The notes under the pieces were generated by a model. That model was not told the DNA's origin. It did not search any database and was given only the letters and a program-made list of their open reading frames with translations. From Bradyrhizobium jicamae (GTDB lineage Bacteria > Pseudomonadota > Alphaproteobacteria > Rhizobiales > Xanthobacteraceae), in NCBI RefSeq assembly GCF_018130695.1, contig NZ_JAFCJX010000032.1, positions 1 to 64,000 on the forward strand: a stretch of DNA of 64,000 bases, in the 5' to 3' direction. Position 1 is the stretch's first letter. Each line of letters starts with the position of its first letter. The translations under genes were made by a program, and so were the position numbers. Of the stretch, positions 35,220 to 42,853 are shown piece after piece.

Positions 35220-36421
35220 TTGTTATCGTCGTCCTGGCGAAAGCCAGGAGGTGGATTCACATTCGAAGTGCAACAGTTGAGCAGCAAAGACCTCCGCCGG
35301 GGTCTTGAAGTCAAGGCATTTGCGTGGGGTGTTGTTGTAGGCGGCCATGGACTGGCGAAAGCGGCGGGTCGGGAGCTTTTCGAGGTCGGTGTTGCGTGGA
35401 ATGAAGCGGCGCGTGCCGCATCGTAGCGTTCGCCGCTGACCATCAACCTCCAGGCGATGCGCGCGACCTTGTTGGCGAGCGCCACGGCGACGAGCTTTGG
35501 CGGCTTTCGCGCCATCAGATCGCGTAGCCAGGGCGAGGGGCGAGCCTTGCCTTTGTTGACCTGCTGGATCACCGCGGTGGCGCCGAGCACAAGGGTGCGG
35601 CGCAGGGTTTCGTCGCCAGCACGGGTAATGACACCGAACCGCATCTTGCCGGCGGTGGAATGATCCTTCGGGGTCAACCCCATCCAGGCGGCGAAGTCGC
35701 GGCCACAGCGGAAGGCCTGCGGATCGGCCACCTTGATCGCCAGCAGACAGCCGCCGATCGGGCCGATGGCATCAATCTCGGCAAGGCGACGGCTCATCTC
35801 GCTCTCGCGATGCCAAGCCTTCAGCTTCGTCTCGATCTCGCGCAACTCAAGCTTCAGCCGGTCGTATTCCTGGCCGTGCATGATGAACAGGTCCTTGGCA
35901 AGCTTGGGCACTGTTGCGTCTTTGGCAATCCGCGCCAGCAGTGGCTCGACATGGGCGGGCCCTTTGGCGGCTGTCAGACCGAACTCGGCCGCGTGGCCGC
36001 GAATGGTGTTGATGAGCTGGGTACGGTAGTCGATCAGCCGTTGGCGCATCGCCATCAGCATCTGCGCCGCTTGTTCCTCCGCACTCTTGATCCGCACGAA
36101 GCTCATGCGTGGCCTGCTCATGGCCTCACAGACCGCATCGGCATCCTGCCGGTCATTCTTGTTGCGTCGGACATACGGCTTCACATGCTGCGCCGGCAGC
36201 AGCTTCGGCTCGTGCCCCAGCCTCATCAGTTCGCGCCCCCAGTGGTGCGAACCACCGCAGGCTTCCAAGCCGACCTTGGTCGGCGGCAACTGCTCGAAAA
36301 ACTTCAGAAAATCCCGCCGCCGCAGCTTCTTGCGCAGCACCGGCTGCTCGGCTGCATCCACACCATGCAGTTGGAAAACACTCTTGGACGTGTCGATGCC
36401 AACTCTGATAATCTCACTCAT
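35159..36421 (-). CDS. IS110-family transposase (DEDD), with foreign read-through tail
   Basis: The protein starts MSEIIRVGIDTSKSVFQLHG. Its DEDD RuvC-like residues appear in GIDTSK, GLEACGGSHHW and NKNDRQDADAVCEA. The C-terminal transposase_20 domain has LAEIDAIGPIGGCLLA and WMGLTPKDHSTAGK, with the Ser thought to act as nucleophile. True transposase covers about 330 residues (to GERYDAAR, near 35430). After that the frame runs out of phase through the IS30 remnant and into the antisense of the Trm112 gene, stopping at 35159. So the native stop codon was lost at the junction and the tail is artefactual. ATG 36421 is the family start. Confidence 0.88.
   Translation of the reverse strand: MSEIIRVGIDTSKSVFQLHGVDAAEQPVLRKKLRRRDFLKFFEQLPPTKVGLEACGGSHHWGRELMRLGHEPKLLPAQHVKPYVRRNKNDRQDADAVCEAMSRPRMSFVRIKSAEEQAAQMLMAMRQRLIDYRTQLINTIRGHAAEFGLTAAKGPAHVEPLLARIAKDATVPKLAKDLFIMHGQEYDRLKLELREIETKLKAWHRESEMSRRLAEIDAIGPIGGCLLAIKVADPQAFRCGRDFAAWMGLTPKDHSTAGKMRFGVITRAGDETLRRTLVLGATAVIQQVNKGKARPSPWLRDLMARKPPKLVAVALANKVARIAWRLMVSGERYDAARAASFHATPTSKSSRPAAFASPWPPTTTPHANALTSRPRRRSLLLNCCTSNVNPPPGFRQDDDNNQSIFRASSGSMIGMPSRIG
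35250..35417 (-). pseudogene. IS30-family transposase, 3' remnant
   Basis: On the - strand this reads RRFIPRNTDLEKLPTRRF, then RQSMAAYNNTPRKCLDF and KTPAEVFAAQLLHFECEST. This is the conserved C-terminal end of IS30-family transposases (NxxPRKxLxxxTPAE motif). Only about 55 residues survive. The rest of the element is missing where the IS110 sequence begins. Its outer edge (GGTGGATTCACATTCGAAG) abuts the left arm of the split dispersed repeat and probably is the IS30 terminal inverted repeat. Confidence 0.8.
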
Positions 36422-36490
36422 GGACGGCTCCCTTGTCTGAGATCTTACCGACCTCATTCTGGCACACTGATGCCGTCGGGGGCCGTCCAC
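35418..36490 (-). mobile_element. IS110-family insertion sequence
   Basis: The block holds an IS110 transposase gene and about 70 bp of 5' flank. IS110 elements lack ordinary terminal repeats, so the edges are estimated. The left edge is where transposase similarity gives way to out-of-frame IS30 sequence (about 35418-35430). The right edge is before the dispersed-repeat sequence that resumes by about 36490-36560. Confidence 0.75.
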
Positions 36491-36595
36491 CCCAACATAA
36501 CCACCGTGCTCTGTTTTGCGACGGCTGGGGCCCCATCAGGCTCCAGCCTTTTGCATTTGGGGTAATGGGTCCTGGCTTTCGCCAGGACGACGGAA

Positions 36596-36961
36596 TCAAT
36601 CCCGCCCAAACTGGTGCTTCAACTCCACCTTCGCCCGCTCCAGGCGCGTGCGCTGCGTCTTCGGCAGGGTTTTGCCTGCTCGGTTGATATAGAATGTCAG
36701 CATCGACAGCGCCGAGCGGTAGGCGCCGCTCTTGCGTCGCGCGCTGTGCTCGGCGGATCGCTTCAGGGACGCTGCGATCTTCTTCGCGCTGGTCTGCTTG
36801 AATACACCTTGCTTGAGATCGAGCGCGTCGCTCTCCCTGGTCACGCGCTGTGACCAGCGCTTCGATGACGTTTTCCGCGTGCCGGTTGTCCGGCGCGCCG
36901 TGCTTCGCGTCTTCGCGGACTTCTTCGCCGTCTTGCGCGTTGCATGCTTGCCTGCGGCCAT
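36596..36961 (-). CDS. DUF3175 family basic protein
   Basis: The 121-residue product has a Lys/Arg/Thr-rich N-terminal tail (about 1-35) of low complexity. The DUF3175 block follows: KRWSQRVTRESDALDLKQGVF, KKIAASLKRSAEHS and RSALSMLTFYINRAGK. It is strongly basic and likely binds nucleic acid, but no function is known. ATG 36961 follows GGAGCTGACC; longer in-frame starts exist to 37003. It ends right at the right arm of the split dispersed repeat and is divergent from the MFS gene. Confidence 0.85.
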   Translation of the reverse strand: MAAGKHATRKTAKKSAKTRSTARRTTGTRKTSSKRWSQRVTRESDALDLKQGVFKQTSAKKIAASLKRSAEHSARRKSGAYRSALSMLTFYINRAGKTLPKTQRTRLERAKVELKHQFGRD

Positions 36962-37145
36962 GGTCAGCTCCATCGATTTTCCGTCGAAAACCGCTCGCTT
37001 CACGCTCTGTTCCTATCCCGCACTGCAGGAACCGCAGCGCGCCCCCGGCGTTATCTCGGCGTGGCGGGCATCCCGTTTGCCGCAATCCTGGGAGCGAGAA
37101 CCTTGGAACGTTCTGTTCCGGGGCTTTTCCCATTGGTTCGAATAG

Positions 37146-38633
37146 ATGACCTCTCTGCAACCACAGCGCAGCCCTGCGACCGAGAGCGACGCCATTGCGC
37201 TTGCGCAGGATAACGACCGCATCATCGAGACCTCGATCCCGCTCAGGCTCGACAACCTCACCTGGAGCGGCTTTCACACCCGCGTGGTGCTGGCGCTCGG
37301 CATTACCTGGATCCTTGACGGGCTCGAGGTGACGCTCGCCGGCGCGCTGTCGGGCGCGCTGAAGGAGAGCCCGACGATGAAGTTCTCCAACTTCGACGTC
37401 GGCCTTGCCAACAGCGCCTATCTCGCCGGTGCCGTGCTCGGCGCGCTTGGCTTCGGCTGGCTGACCGACCGGATCGGGCGCAAGAAATTGTTCTTCATCA
37501 CGCTCGCCGTCTATCTCTCCGCGACGGCTGCGACCGCGCTGTCGTGGAATGTCGCGAGCTACGCGCTGTTTCGTTTCCTCACCGGTGCCGGCATCGGCGG
37601 CGAATATACCGCGATCAATTCGACCATCCAGGAGCTGGTGCCGGCGCGCTATCGCGGCTGGACCGATCTCGTGATCAACGGCAGCTTCTGGATCGGTGCC
37701 GCGATCGGCGCAGTCAGCGCCATCGTGCTGCTCGATCCTGCGGTGCTCGCGCCCGACCATGGCTGGCGCCTCGCCTATTTCACCGGCGCCGTGCTCGGCC
37801 TCGTCGTGCTGTTCATGCGGATGTGGATTCCCGAGAGCCCGCGCTGGCTGATGATCCACGGCCATCCCGATCAGGCGCACAAGATCGTCGACGACATCGA
37901 GACATCCGTGCTCGGCCATGCGCAGGCGAGCGACGATTTTGACAAGATCAAGCTCAGGATGCGCAGCCACACGCCGCTGCGCGAGGTCGCCTCGACGCTG
38001 TTCTCGGCCTATCGGCAGCGCTCGCTGGTCGGGCTCGTGCTGATGGTGGCGCAGGCGTTCTTCTACAATGCGATCTTCTTCACCTTCGCGCTGATCCTGA
38101 CCGACTTCTTCGGCATCCCCGCCAATGATGTCGGCTGGTACATCCTGCCGTTCGCCGCCGGCAATTTCCTCGGGCCGCTGCTGCTCGGCCGCCTGTTCGA
38201 CACGCTCGGCCGCCGCACCATGATCGCGGTGACCTACGGCGTGTCCGGCGTGCTGCTCGCTGCGTCCGGCTATCTCTTCTCGATCGGCGTGCTCTCTGCG
38301 CAGAGCCAGACGATCGCCTGGATGGTGATCTTCTTCTTTGCCTCGCCCGCCGCGAGCGCCGCGTATCTGACCGTCAGCGAGACCTTTCCGCTGGAGGTGC
38401 GCGCGCTCGCGATTGCCCTGTTCTATGCGATCGGAACCGGCATCGGCGGCGTGATCGGTCCGGCGCTGTTCGGCGCGCTGATCGATACCGGATCGCGCAA
38501 CTCGGTTTTCGCCGGCTACCTCTTGGGGTCGGCGCTCATGATGGTCGCGGCTGTTGTTGCCTGGCGCTACGCCGTGGCGGCAGAGCGAAAATCGCTCGAA
38601 ACTGTCGCACGACCGCTGGCATGTGTGGAGTAA
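37146..38633 (+). CDS. MFS transporter (sugar-porter-like), first gene of the trehalose operon
   Basis: The 495-residue protein has 12 predicted helices after a 45-residue cytoplasmic N-terminus. The signature GFGWLTDRIGRKKLFFI lies between helices 2 and 3, FLTGAGIGGEYTAINSTIQEL in helix 4-5, and RMWIPESPRWLMIHG before the central loop. PESPRWL is typical of sugar porters and related metabolite carriers. Only 6 bp separate its stop from otsB, so it is most likely co-transcribed with the trehalose genes. Transport of a sugar or osmolyte is a reasonable guess, not shown. A long leader region precedes ATG 37146. Confidence 0.88.
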   Translation: MTSLQPQRSPATESDAIALAQDNDRIIETSIPLRLDNLTWSGFHTRVVLALGITWILDGLEVTLAGALSGALKESPTMKFSNFDVGLANSAYLAGAVLGALGFGWLTDRIGRKKLFFITLAVYLSATAATALSWNVASYALFRFLTGAGIGGEYTAINSTIQELVPARYRGWTDLVINGSFWIGAAIGAVSAIVLLDPAVLAPDHGWRLAYFTGAVLGLVVLFMRMWIPESPRWLMIHGHPDQAHKIVDDIETSVLGHAQASDDFDKIKLRMRSHTPLREVASTLFSAYRQRSLVGLVLMVAQAFFYNAIFFTFALILTDFFGIPANDVGWYILPFAAGNFLGPLLLGRLFDTLGRRTMIAVTYGVSGVLLAASGYLFSIGVLSAQSQTIAWMVIFFFASPAASAAYLTVSETFPLEVRALAIALFYAIGTGIGGVIGPALFGALIDTGSRNSVFAGYLLGSALMMVAAVVAWRYAVAAERKSLETVARPLACVE

Positions 38634-38639
38634 GATGAG

Positions 38640-39479
38640 ATGAAACAGAGCGTGGCCAAATTGCCCATGGATGACGAAATCCCCGATGATGGTCAGACGC
38701 CGGACGCCGTACCGGTGCCGGCCTCGCTGGTGCCGCACCTGAGCCAGACCGCTGTGCTGCTCGACATCGACGGCACGCTGCTCGATCTGGCGCCGACGCC
38801 GCGCGAGGTCTGGGTGCCGCCGGGGCTGGCGAAGACGCTGAAGCGGCTGCATGAGCGGACCAATGGCGCGCTGGCGCTGGTCAGCGGGCGTTCCTTGAAT
38901 GACATCGATCTGATTTTCGCGCCCGACGTGTTTCCCGCGGTCGGCGGTCACGGCGCCGAGATGCGGCTCGATGTTGCTGCGGAGGCCGAGGCGGTCGCTG
39001 CGCATGCGCCGCCGATGGACAAGGAGTTGAAACGGCGCCTCGCCGCGATCGCAAAGCTCAGCCCGGGCATTCTGCTCGAGGACAAGGGCTACTCGCTGGC
39101 GCTGCACTATCGGCTGGCGCCGCATGCGGAGAAGGCGATCTATGAGGCGGTGTCGCTGATCCGCGCCGACCTGCCGAATGCGCCGATCGAGGTGCTGCCG
39201 GGCAAGAGCGTCTGCGAGATCAAGCATTCCGGTTTCACCAAAGCGAGCGGCGTGCGCGAACTGATGACGCATGCGCCGTTCAGGGGACGCCGTCCGTTCT
39301 TCATCGGTGATGACGTCACGGATGAAACCGTGTTTGCGATCATGCCCGATCTCAACGGTCTTTCTTTCTCTGTTGGTCGCCGCGCCACCGGTGTTGCCGG
39401 ACATTTCGATGCGCCGAGTGATGTGCGCGAGTTCCTTGCGCATCTGCTCGATGACGAAAGGGTCGTAGCATTGCCATAA
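38640..39479 (+). CDS. otsB: Trehalose-6-phosphate phosphatase
   Basis: The 279-residue HAD-superfamily phosphatase hydrolyses trehalose-6-phosphate to trehalose, an osmo- and desiccation protectant. HAD motif I is LLDIDGTLLDLAPTP (nucleophile Asp), motif II is ALVSGRSLNDID, and motifs III/IV are in KASGVRELM and FIGDDVTDE. The first 35 residues are extra and unstructured. The start ATG 38640 lies 6 bp after the MFS gene. otsA follows after 364 bp that hold two large hairpins, so transcription into otsA may be attenuated. Confidence 0.95.
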   Translation: MKQSVAKLPMDDEIPDDGQTPDAVPVPASLVPHLSQTAVLLDIDGTLLDLAPTPREVWVPPGLAKTLKRLHERTNGALALVSGRSLNDIDLIFAPDVFPAVGGHGAEMRLDVAAEAEAVAAHAPPMDKELKRRLAAIAKLSPGILLEDKGYSLALHYRLAPHAEKAIYEAVSLIRADLPNAPIEVLPGKSVCEIKHSGFTKASGVRELMTHAPFRGRRPFFIGDDVTDETVFAIMPDLNGLSFSVGRRATGVAGHFDAPSDVREFLAHLLDDERVVALP

Positions 39480-39843
39480 TCGACTCACGCGTTTCCTCGC
39501 GCGATTTTCGATTGCGGTTCTTTTGCGTCGTCTTGCGCACCTCGCGTGGAATTATCTTTTCGCGAGTTCCCGTGAGTTCCTGACGCATTCGCCAGAATTT
39601 GGTTTCAATTGGGAGATTCCTTGGTCGAGTGCCGCCGATTTGAAGTTCCTCAGAGTCTGCAGCGGGCACTGTAGGAACTTCAAATCGATCAGCGGCACTC
39701 GAGATTCTAGTTTGCGAGCGCCCCTTTCCTTCCGAAGCTCGCGCAAGTGCCTGCCGCAAGGGTGGCGCGAGCTTCGGAATGGGGCGCTCGGAACCATCTT
39801 GATGAATGGTTGTTAATACGCGAGTGAAACAGGAGGGGACCTG
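39480..39843 (+). promoter_or_regulatory. otsB-otsA leader with two long hairpins
   Basis: Hairpin 1 (39626-39701) pairs cgagtgccgc + cgatttgaagttcct with aggaacttcaaatcg + gcggcactcg: 25 paired bases with one 4-nt bulge. Hairpin 2 (39716-39789) pairs gagcgcccc and tccgaagctcgcgc with gcgcgagcttcgga and ggggcgctc: 23 pairs with one small internal loop. They lie 54 bp before the otsA start. They could be an RNA switch, attenuator or processing site, or two palindromic repeats. The rest of the gap shows no ORF. Confidence 0.55.
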
Positions 39844-41292
39844 GTGAACCTCGTCGTCGTATCGAACAGAGTCTCGCGCGGAAAACCAAATGAACCGATG
39901 ACCGGCGGACTCGCGGCGGCATTGCTGCCCGTTGTCGAAAAATCCGGAGCGATCTGGGTGGGCTCCAGTGGTCGCGTCCGTGATGGAAATACAAGGGAGC
40001 CGTTCGCCGAAGTCGAGGCGCTCGGCGCCGGCGCGCTGGCGATGCTCGATCTGCCGGCCGCGCATTACGGCGGCTATTACGAAGGCTTTGCCAATTCGGC
40101 GCTGTGGCCGGCGCTGCATTCGCGCGCCGATCTGATCCGCGCCTCGCAGGAAGATTACGTCAGCTATCGCGAAGTCAACGCCTTCATGGCGCGCGCGTTG
40201 CTGCGTTTCCGCAAGCCGGACTCGATTTTCTGGATCCAGGATTATCACTTCCTCGCGCTCGGCGCGGAGATGCGCGATCTCGGCGTCAGCCAGCCGATCG
40301 GCTTCTTCCTGCACACGCCGTGGCCGGCGCGCGCCGTGATAAGCGGCGTGCCGAATCATCGCGAACTGATCGAGGCGATGCTGGCCTATGACCTGATCGG
40401 CTTCCAGACCGAGGAAGACTGCGAGAACTTCCTTGGCTACGTGCAGGCCGATCTCGATCTCGTCGTGCATGACGGCGTGATCTCCTCGTCGTCGGGCCAG
40501 ACCCGCGCGGCGGTGTTCCCGATCGGGATCGATCCCGACAAATTCGCCCAGCAGGCCACCAAGGCGATGACGCATCCCGACGTGTCGCGGCTTCGCCGCA
40601 GCCTGAATGGCGAGAAGCTTGCGATCGGCGTCGACCGGCTCGATTATTCCAAGGGCCTGGTCAACCGCATCAAGGCGTTCGACCGGATGTGGACGCTGTA
40701 TCCGCAGCAGAAGCGCACGACGTCGCTGCTGCAGATCGCAACGCCCTCGCGCGGCGCGATCGAGGCCTACGGCAATCTGCAGAGCGAGGTCGCCAAGCTC
40801 GTCACCGACGTCAACGGCATTCACGGCGAGGTCGACTGGACGCCAATTCGCTACCTCAACAAGGGCTTTGGCCAGGCGGTGCTCGCCGGGCTCTATCGCA
40901 CCGCGCAGGTCGGCGTGGTGACGCCGCTGCAGGACGGCATGAACCTGGTCGCCAAGGAATATGTCGCCGCCCAAAACCCTGACAATCCCGGCGTGCTGGT
41001 GCTGTCGAAATTCGCCGGCGCCGCCAACGAGCTCGATGCGGCGCTGCTGGTCAATCCGCACGACATCGACGGCATGGCGCGCAGCATCGCCACCGCGCTG
41101 TCGATGCCGCTGACCGAGCGGCGCATGCGCTGGGAAGCGATGATGGCCAAGCTCAACACCAGTACCATCCAGCAATGGTTCGCCAGTTTCATCGAGGCGC
41201 TGCAGGACACGCAGGTGGCGGGCACGGTGGCGCACGAACCACCGACGCTGTGGCCGCGACGGGCGACGGATCTGGCGGCGAGATATCATTGA
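39844..41292 (+). CDS. otsA: Trehalose-6-phosphate synthase
   Basis: This 482-residue GT20 retaining glycosyltransferase transfers glucose from UDP-glucose to glucose-6-phosphate. Family hallmarks are VVSNRVSRG, MTGGLAAALLP, the substrate loop WIQDYHFLALGAEMR, DLIGFQTEEDCENFL, VDRLDYSKGLVNR and the UDP-binding VTPLQDGMNLVAKE. GTG 39844 has a strong AGGAGGGG ribosome site 6 bases upstream. It forms a pathway with otsB, encoded just before it. The C-terminal 20 residues after TQVAGTV are variable. A dispersed repeat follows the stop. Confidence 0.96.
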   Translation: MNLVVVSNRVSRGKPNEPMTGGLAAALLPVVEKSGAIWVGSSGRVRDGNTREPFAEVEALGAGALAMLDLPAAHYGGYYEGFANSALWPALHSRADLIRASQEDYVSYREVNAFMARALLRFRKPDSIFWIQDYHFLALGAEMRDLGVSQPIGFFLHTPWPARAVISGVPNHRELIEAMLAYDLIGFQTEEDCENFLGYVQADLDLVVHDGVISSSSGQTRAAVFPIGIDPDKFAQQATKAMTHPDVSRLRRSLNGEKLAIGVDRLDYSKGLVNRIKAFDRMWTLYPQQKRTTSLLQIATPSRGAIEAYGNLQSEVAKLVTDVNGIHGEVDWTPIRYLNKGFGQAVLAGLYRTAQVGVVTPLQDGMNLVAKEYVAAQNPDNPGVLVLSKFAGAANELDAALLVNPHDIDGMARSIATALSMPLTERRMRWEAMMAKLNTSTIQQWFASFIEALQDTQVAGTVAHEPPTLWPRRATDLAARYH

Positions 41293-41305
41293 GGCGAGGG
41301 CGTTG

Positions 41306-41400
41306 CGTAGGGTGGGCAAAGGCGCGCTTGCGCCGTGCCCACCATCACGATCACGCCGCAGATGGTGGGCACGTCGCTTCGCTCCTTTGCCCACCCTACG
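41306..41400. repeat. Dispersed repeat, cgtagggtgggcaaagg type
   Basis: CGTAGGGTGGGCAAAGGCGC at the left is mirrored by TTTGCCCACCCTACG at the right, with GTGCCCACCAT / ATGGTGGGCAC inside. It is the long form of the unit at 13949-14016. Confidence 0.85.
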
Positions 41401-41484
41401 ATTCTGGTTCAATTATCAAACAGCAATGCGCATATGCGTCCGCATTCTCGCGGCGCATTCCGCCCGAGTTTTCCATCTCGTTCC

Positions 41485-41860
41485 GCCCTCTCTTGAGATA
41501 GAGGGCGCAGGGGAAGCCAGGTGCACGCTTGCACCTGCGGTCTCGCGCGCAATGGCAACTCAAGGAAGTGCGCGCACGAGCATACAGGCGAAGCGGAGGC
41601 ATCCCGGCTTCCCCTGCGCGATGGCTTTACGGCTTATACGTGCTCGCCCCGGCGAGACCTGCTTGGGTGTCACCGTCATCCCCGGGGAATTTTCATCCCC
41701 CACGAACTTGCCACCAGCATTGGGGCGGCAGGCCCACACGACTTCGCCGTACGCCTTGCGCACACACATCTATTGCACGCGCAGCGTCCACCGCATCCCG
41801 GCCCACGTTCGTGACATTGCGCAACGCCCCTCAGAGGGTGGGATGGGGCATATATAGCAT
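41485..41860. other. Highly structured non-coding element, probably a dispersed repeat or RNA
   Basis: Consecutive perfect stems are visible. GCCCTCT-CTTGAGAT-AGAGGGC spans 41485-41506. Directly after it, GCAGGGGAAGCC (41507-41518) pairs with GGCTTCCCCTGC (41606-41617). Inside that pair lies AGGTGCA-CGCT-TGCACCT (41519-41536). No ORF here has coding character. From memory, similar gagggcgcaggg-aagcc blocks recur in Bradyrhizobium and Rhodopseudomonas genomes; I cannot verify that here. The stretch to 41860 continues the same kind of sequence without a gene. Confidence 0.55.
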
Positions 41861-41944
41861 AATCAGAATTTTGTACAAGACGAAATATTTTTGCGTCGAG
41901 GCCTTGCGCCGTCGGGCAAATCAGCGGTCTAATAAAAGAGGAAT

Positions 41945-42031
41945 CGTAGGGCGGATTAGCCGAAGGCGTAATCCGCCGACCGGCATCGCGGCAAGGAATG
42001 GCGGATTACGCTGGCGCTAATCCGCCCTACG
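41945..42031. repeat. Dispersed palindromic repeat, cgtagggcggattagc type
   Basis: CGTAGGGCGGATTAGCCGAA is mirrored by GCTAATCCGCCCTACG, with internal GCGTAATCCGCC / GGCGGATTACGC. It lies just downstream of the exported protein gene at 42045. Confidence 0.85.
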
Positions 42032-42044
42032 GAATCTTTCCGGG

Positions 42045-42395
42045 TCAATAACAATACGACACCCCGTCCAGCACCGGACAGCGCGCGCGGCGCGGATCGC
42101 TCGGGTTCTCCATCGGCGCCATGCCCTTGCCGTCGCCTTTGCCGACAAACACGCCTTGCCCGACCACGACGGAGGATTTGTTGCCGATGATCACGCTCGG
42201 ATGCGGCGAGACCGTGCTCGAGCGCGTGCCGTCGCTCCAGATGATCGCATCGCCAGCGAGCATGCCGCGCCGCCCGTCGTCGCAACTCACGTCGACCCCC
42301 GCTTTGGTGCAGGATTGCGCCAGCGCCGGTGCGGATACCGAGGCGGCCGCGAGGCCAAGCAGGATGGCGCCGATGAGCGTCCGGATCGTGGTCAT
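42045..42395 (-). CDS. Small exported protein of unknown function
   Basis: The 116-residue precursor has a clear signal peptide (about 1-26, ending ALAQSC). The mature part is about 90 residues with four Cys (AQSCTK, VSCDD, RARCPV, SYCY), suggesting disulfides in the periplasm. It has no family I recognise. ATG 42395 follows GAGGGGAATGAC, so the longer frame to 42515 is not used. It is divergent from tRNA-Ser. Confidence 0.75.
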   Translation of the reverse strand: MTTIRTLIGAILLGLAAASVSAPALAQSCTKAGVDVSCDDGRRGMLAGDAIIWSDGTRSSTVSPHPSVIIGNKSSVVVGQGVFVGKGDGKGMAPMENPSDPRRARCPVLDGVSYCY

Positions 42396-42591
42396 GTCAT
42401 TCCCCTCGCTGATTTGCGCCGGCCGATTGACCAATCGTCGGCCAAACCGCCCGTCCGGTTCAACCCGCGACCGTCGCCGCGCCGGCCGTAGCCAATAATT
42501 ATCCAATATTTTCAATCGTTTGTGGAAATTTCCGACCCGAGCCCCGCGCTCCCTTGCAAAATCCGCCCCGGCCCTTCAAGAGAGGCCCTCC

Positions 42592-42681
42592 GGAGAGATG
42601 GCCGAGTGGCTTAAGGCGCACGCTTGGAAAGCGTGTGTGCGGGAAACCGTACCGTGGGTTCGAATCCCACTCTCTCCGCCA
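42592..42681 (+). tRNA. tRNA-Ser (GGA)
   Basis: This 90-nt class II tRNA has acceptor stem GGAGAGA paired with TCTCTCC and encoded G-CCA. The anticodon loop is CTTGGAAAG (GGA), with a long variable arm (TGTGCGGGAAACCGTACC) and T arm GTGGGTTCGAATCCCAC. The low-GC SIR2-STAND gene starts 172 bp downstream, which suggests that the tRNA 3' end has served as an integration site. Confidence 0.97.
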
Positions 42682-42853
42682 GACTTTCTCCCGGTCCGGC
42701 GGAAGCCAATCGGACAGCCCCAACAATCGTCAAAGTTGTTTGTAGGCCGTTCTCGCCCGTTGAGGGGCGCTGCTTCGCCGTATACCCTCCTAGGTTGCGA
42801 TCGATTGTTCGACACCAAATTGTTGCGGTGCTTTATTGGCGGGGAAGTTGGAT

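Larger units (their letters stand above)
35226..36594. repeat. Dispersed cgtcctggcgaaagccagg palindrome, split by insertion
   Basis: The left arm CGTCGTCCTGGCGAAAGCC (35228-35248) and right arm GGGTCCTGGCTTTCGCCAGG (36568-36593) belong to one palindromic unit. They are now 1.3 kb apart because transposon DNA lies between them. The unit is related to the repeat at 22344-22468. Confidence 0.7.

Noticed and set aside
36422..39488. 1024-residue open frame on the - strand over the MFS and otsB genes
   Set aside because: Third-position GC bias keeps the antisense frame open. The sequence is Arg/Gly/His-rich without domains, and the + strand genes are certain.
41560..41769. 69-residue open frame on the - strand in the structured element
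   Set aside because: It overlaps the nested stems, lacks a ribosome site and reads as repeat DNA.
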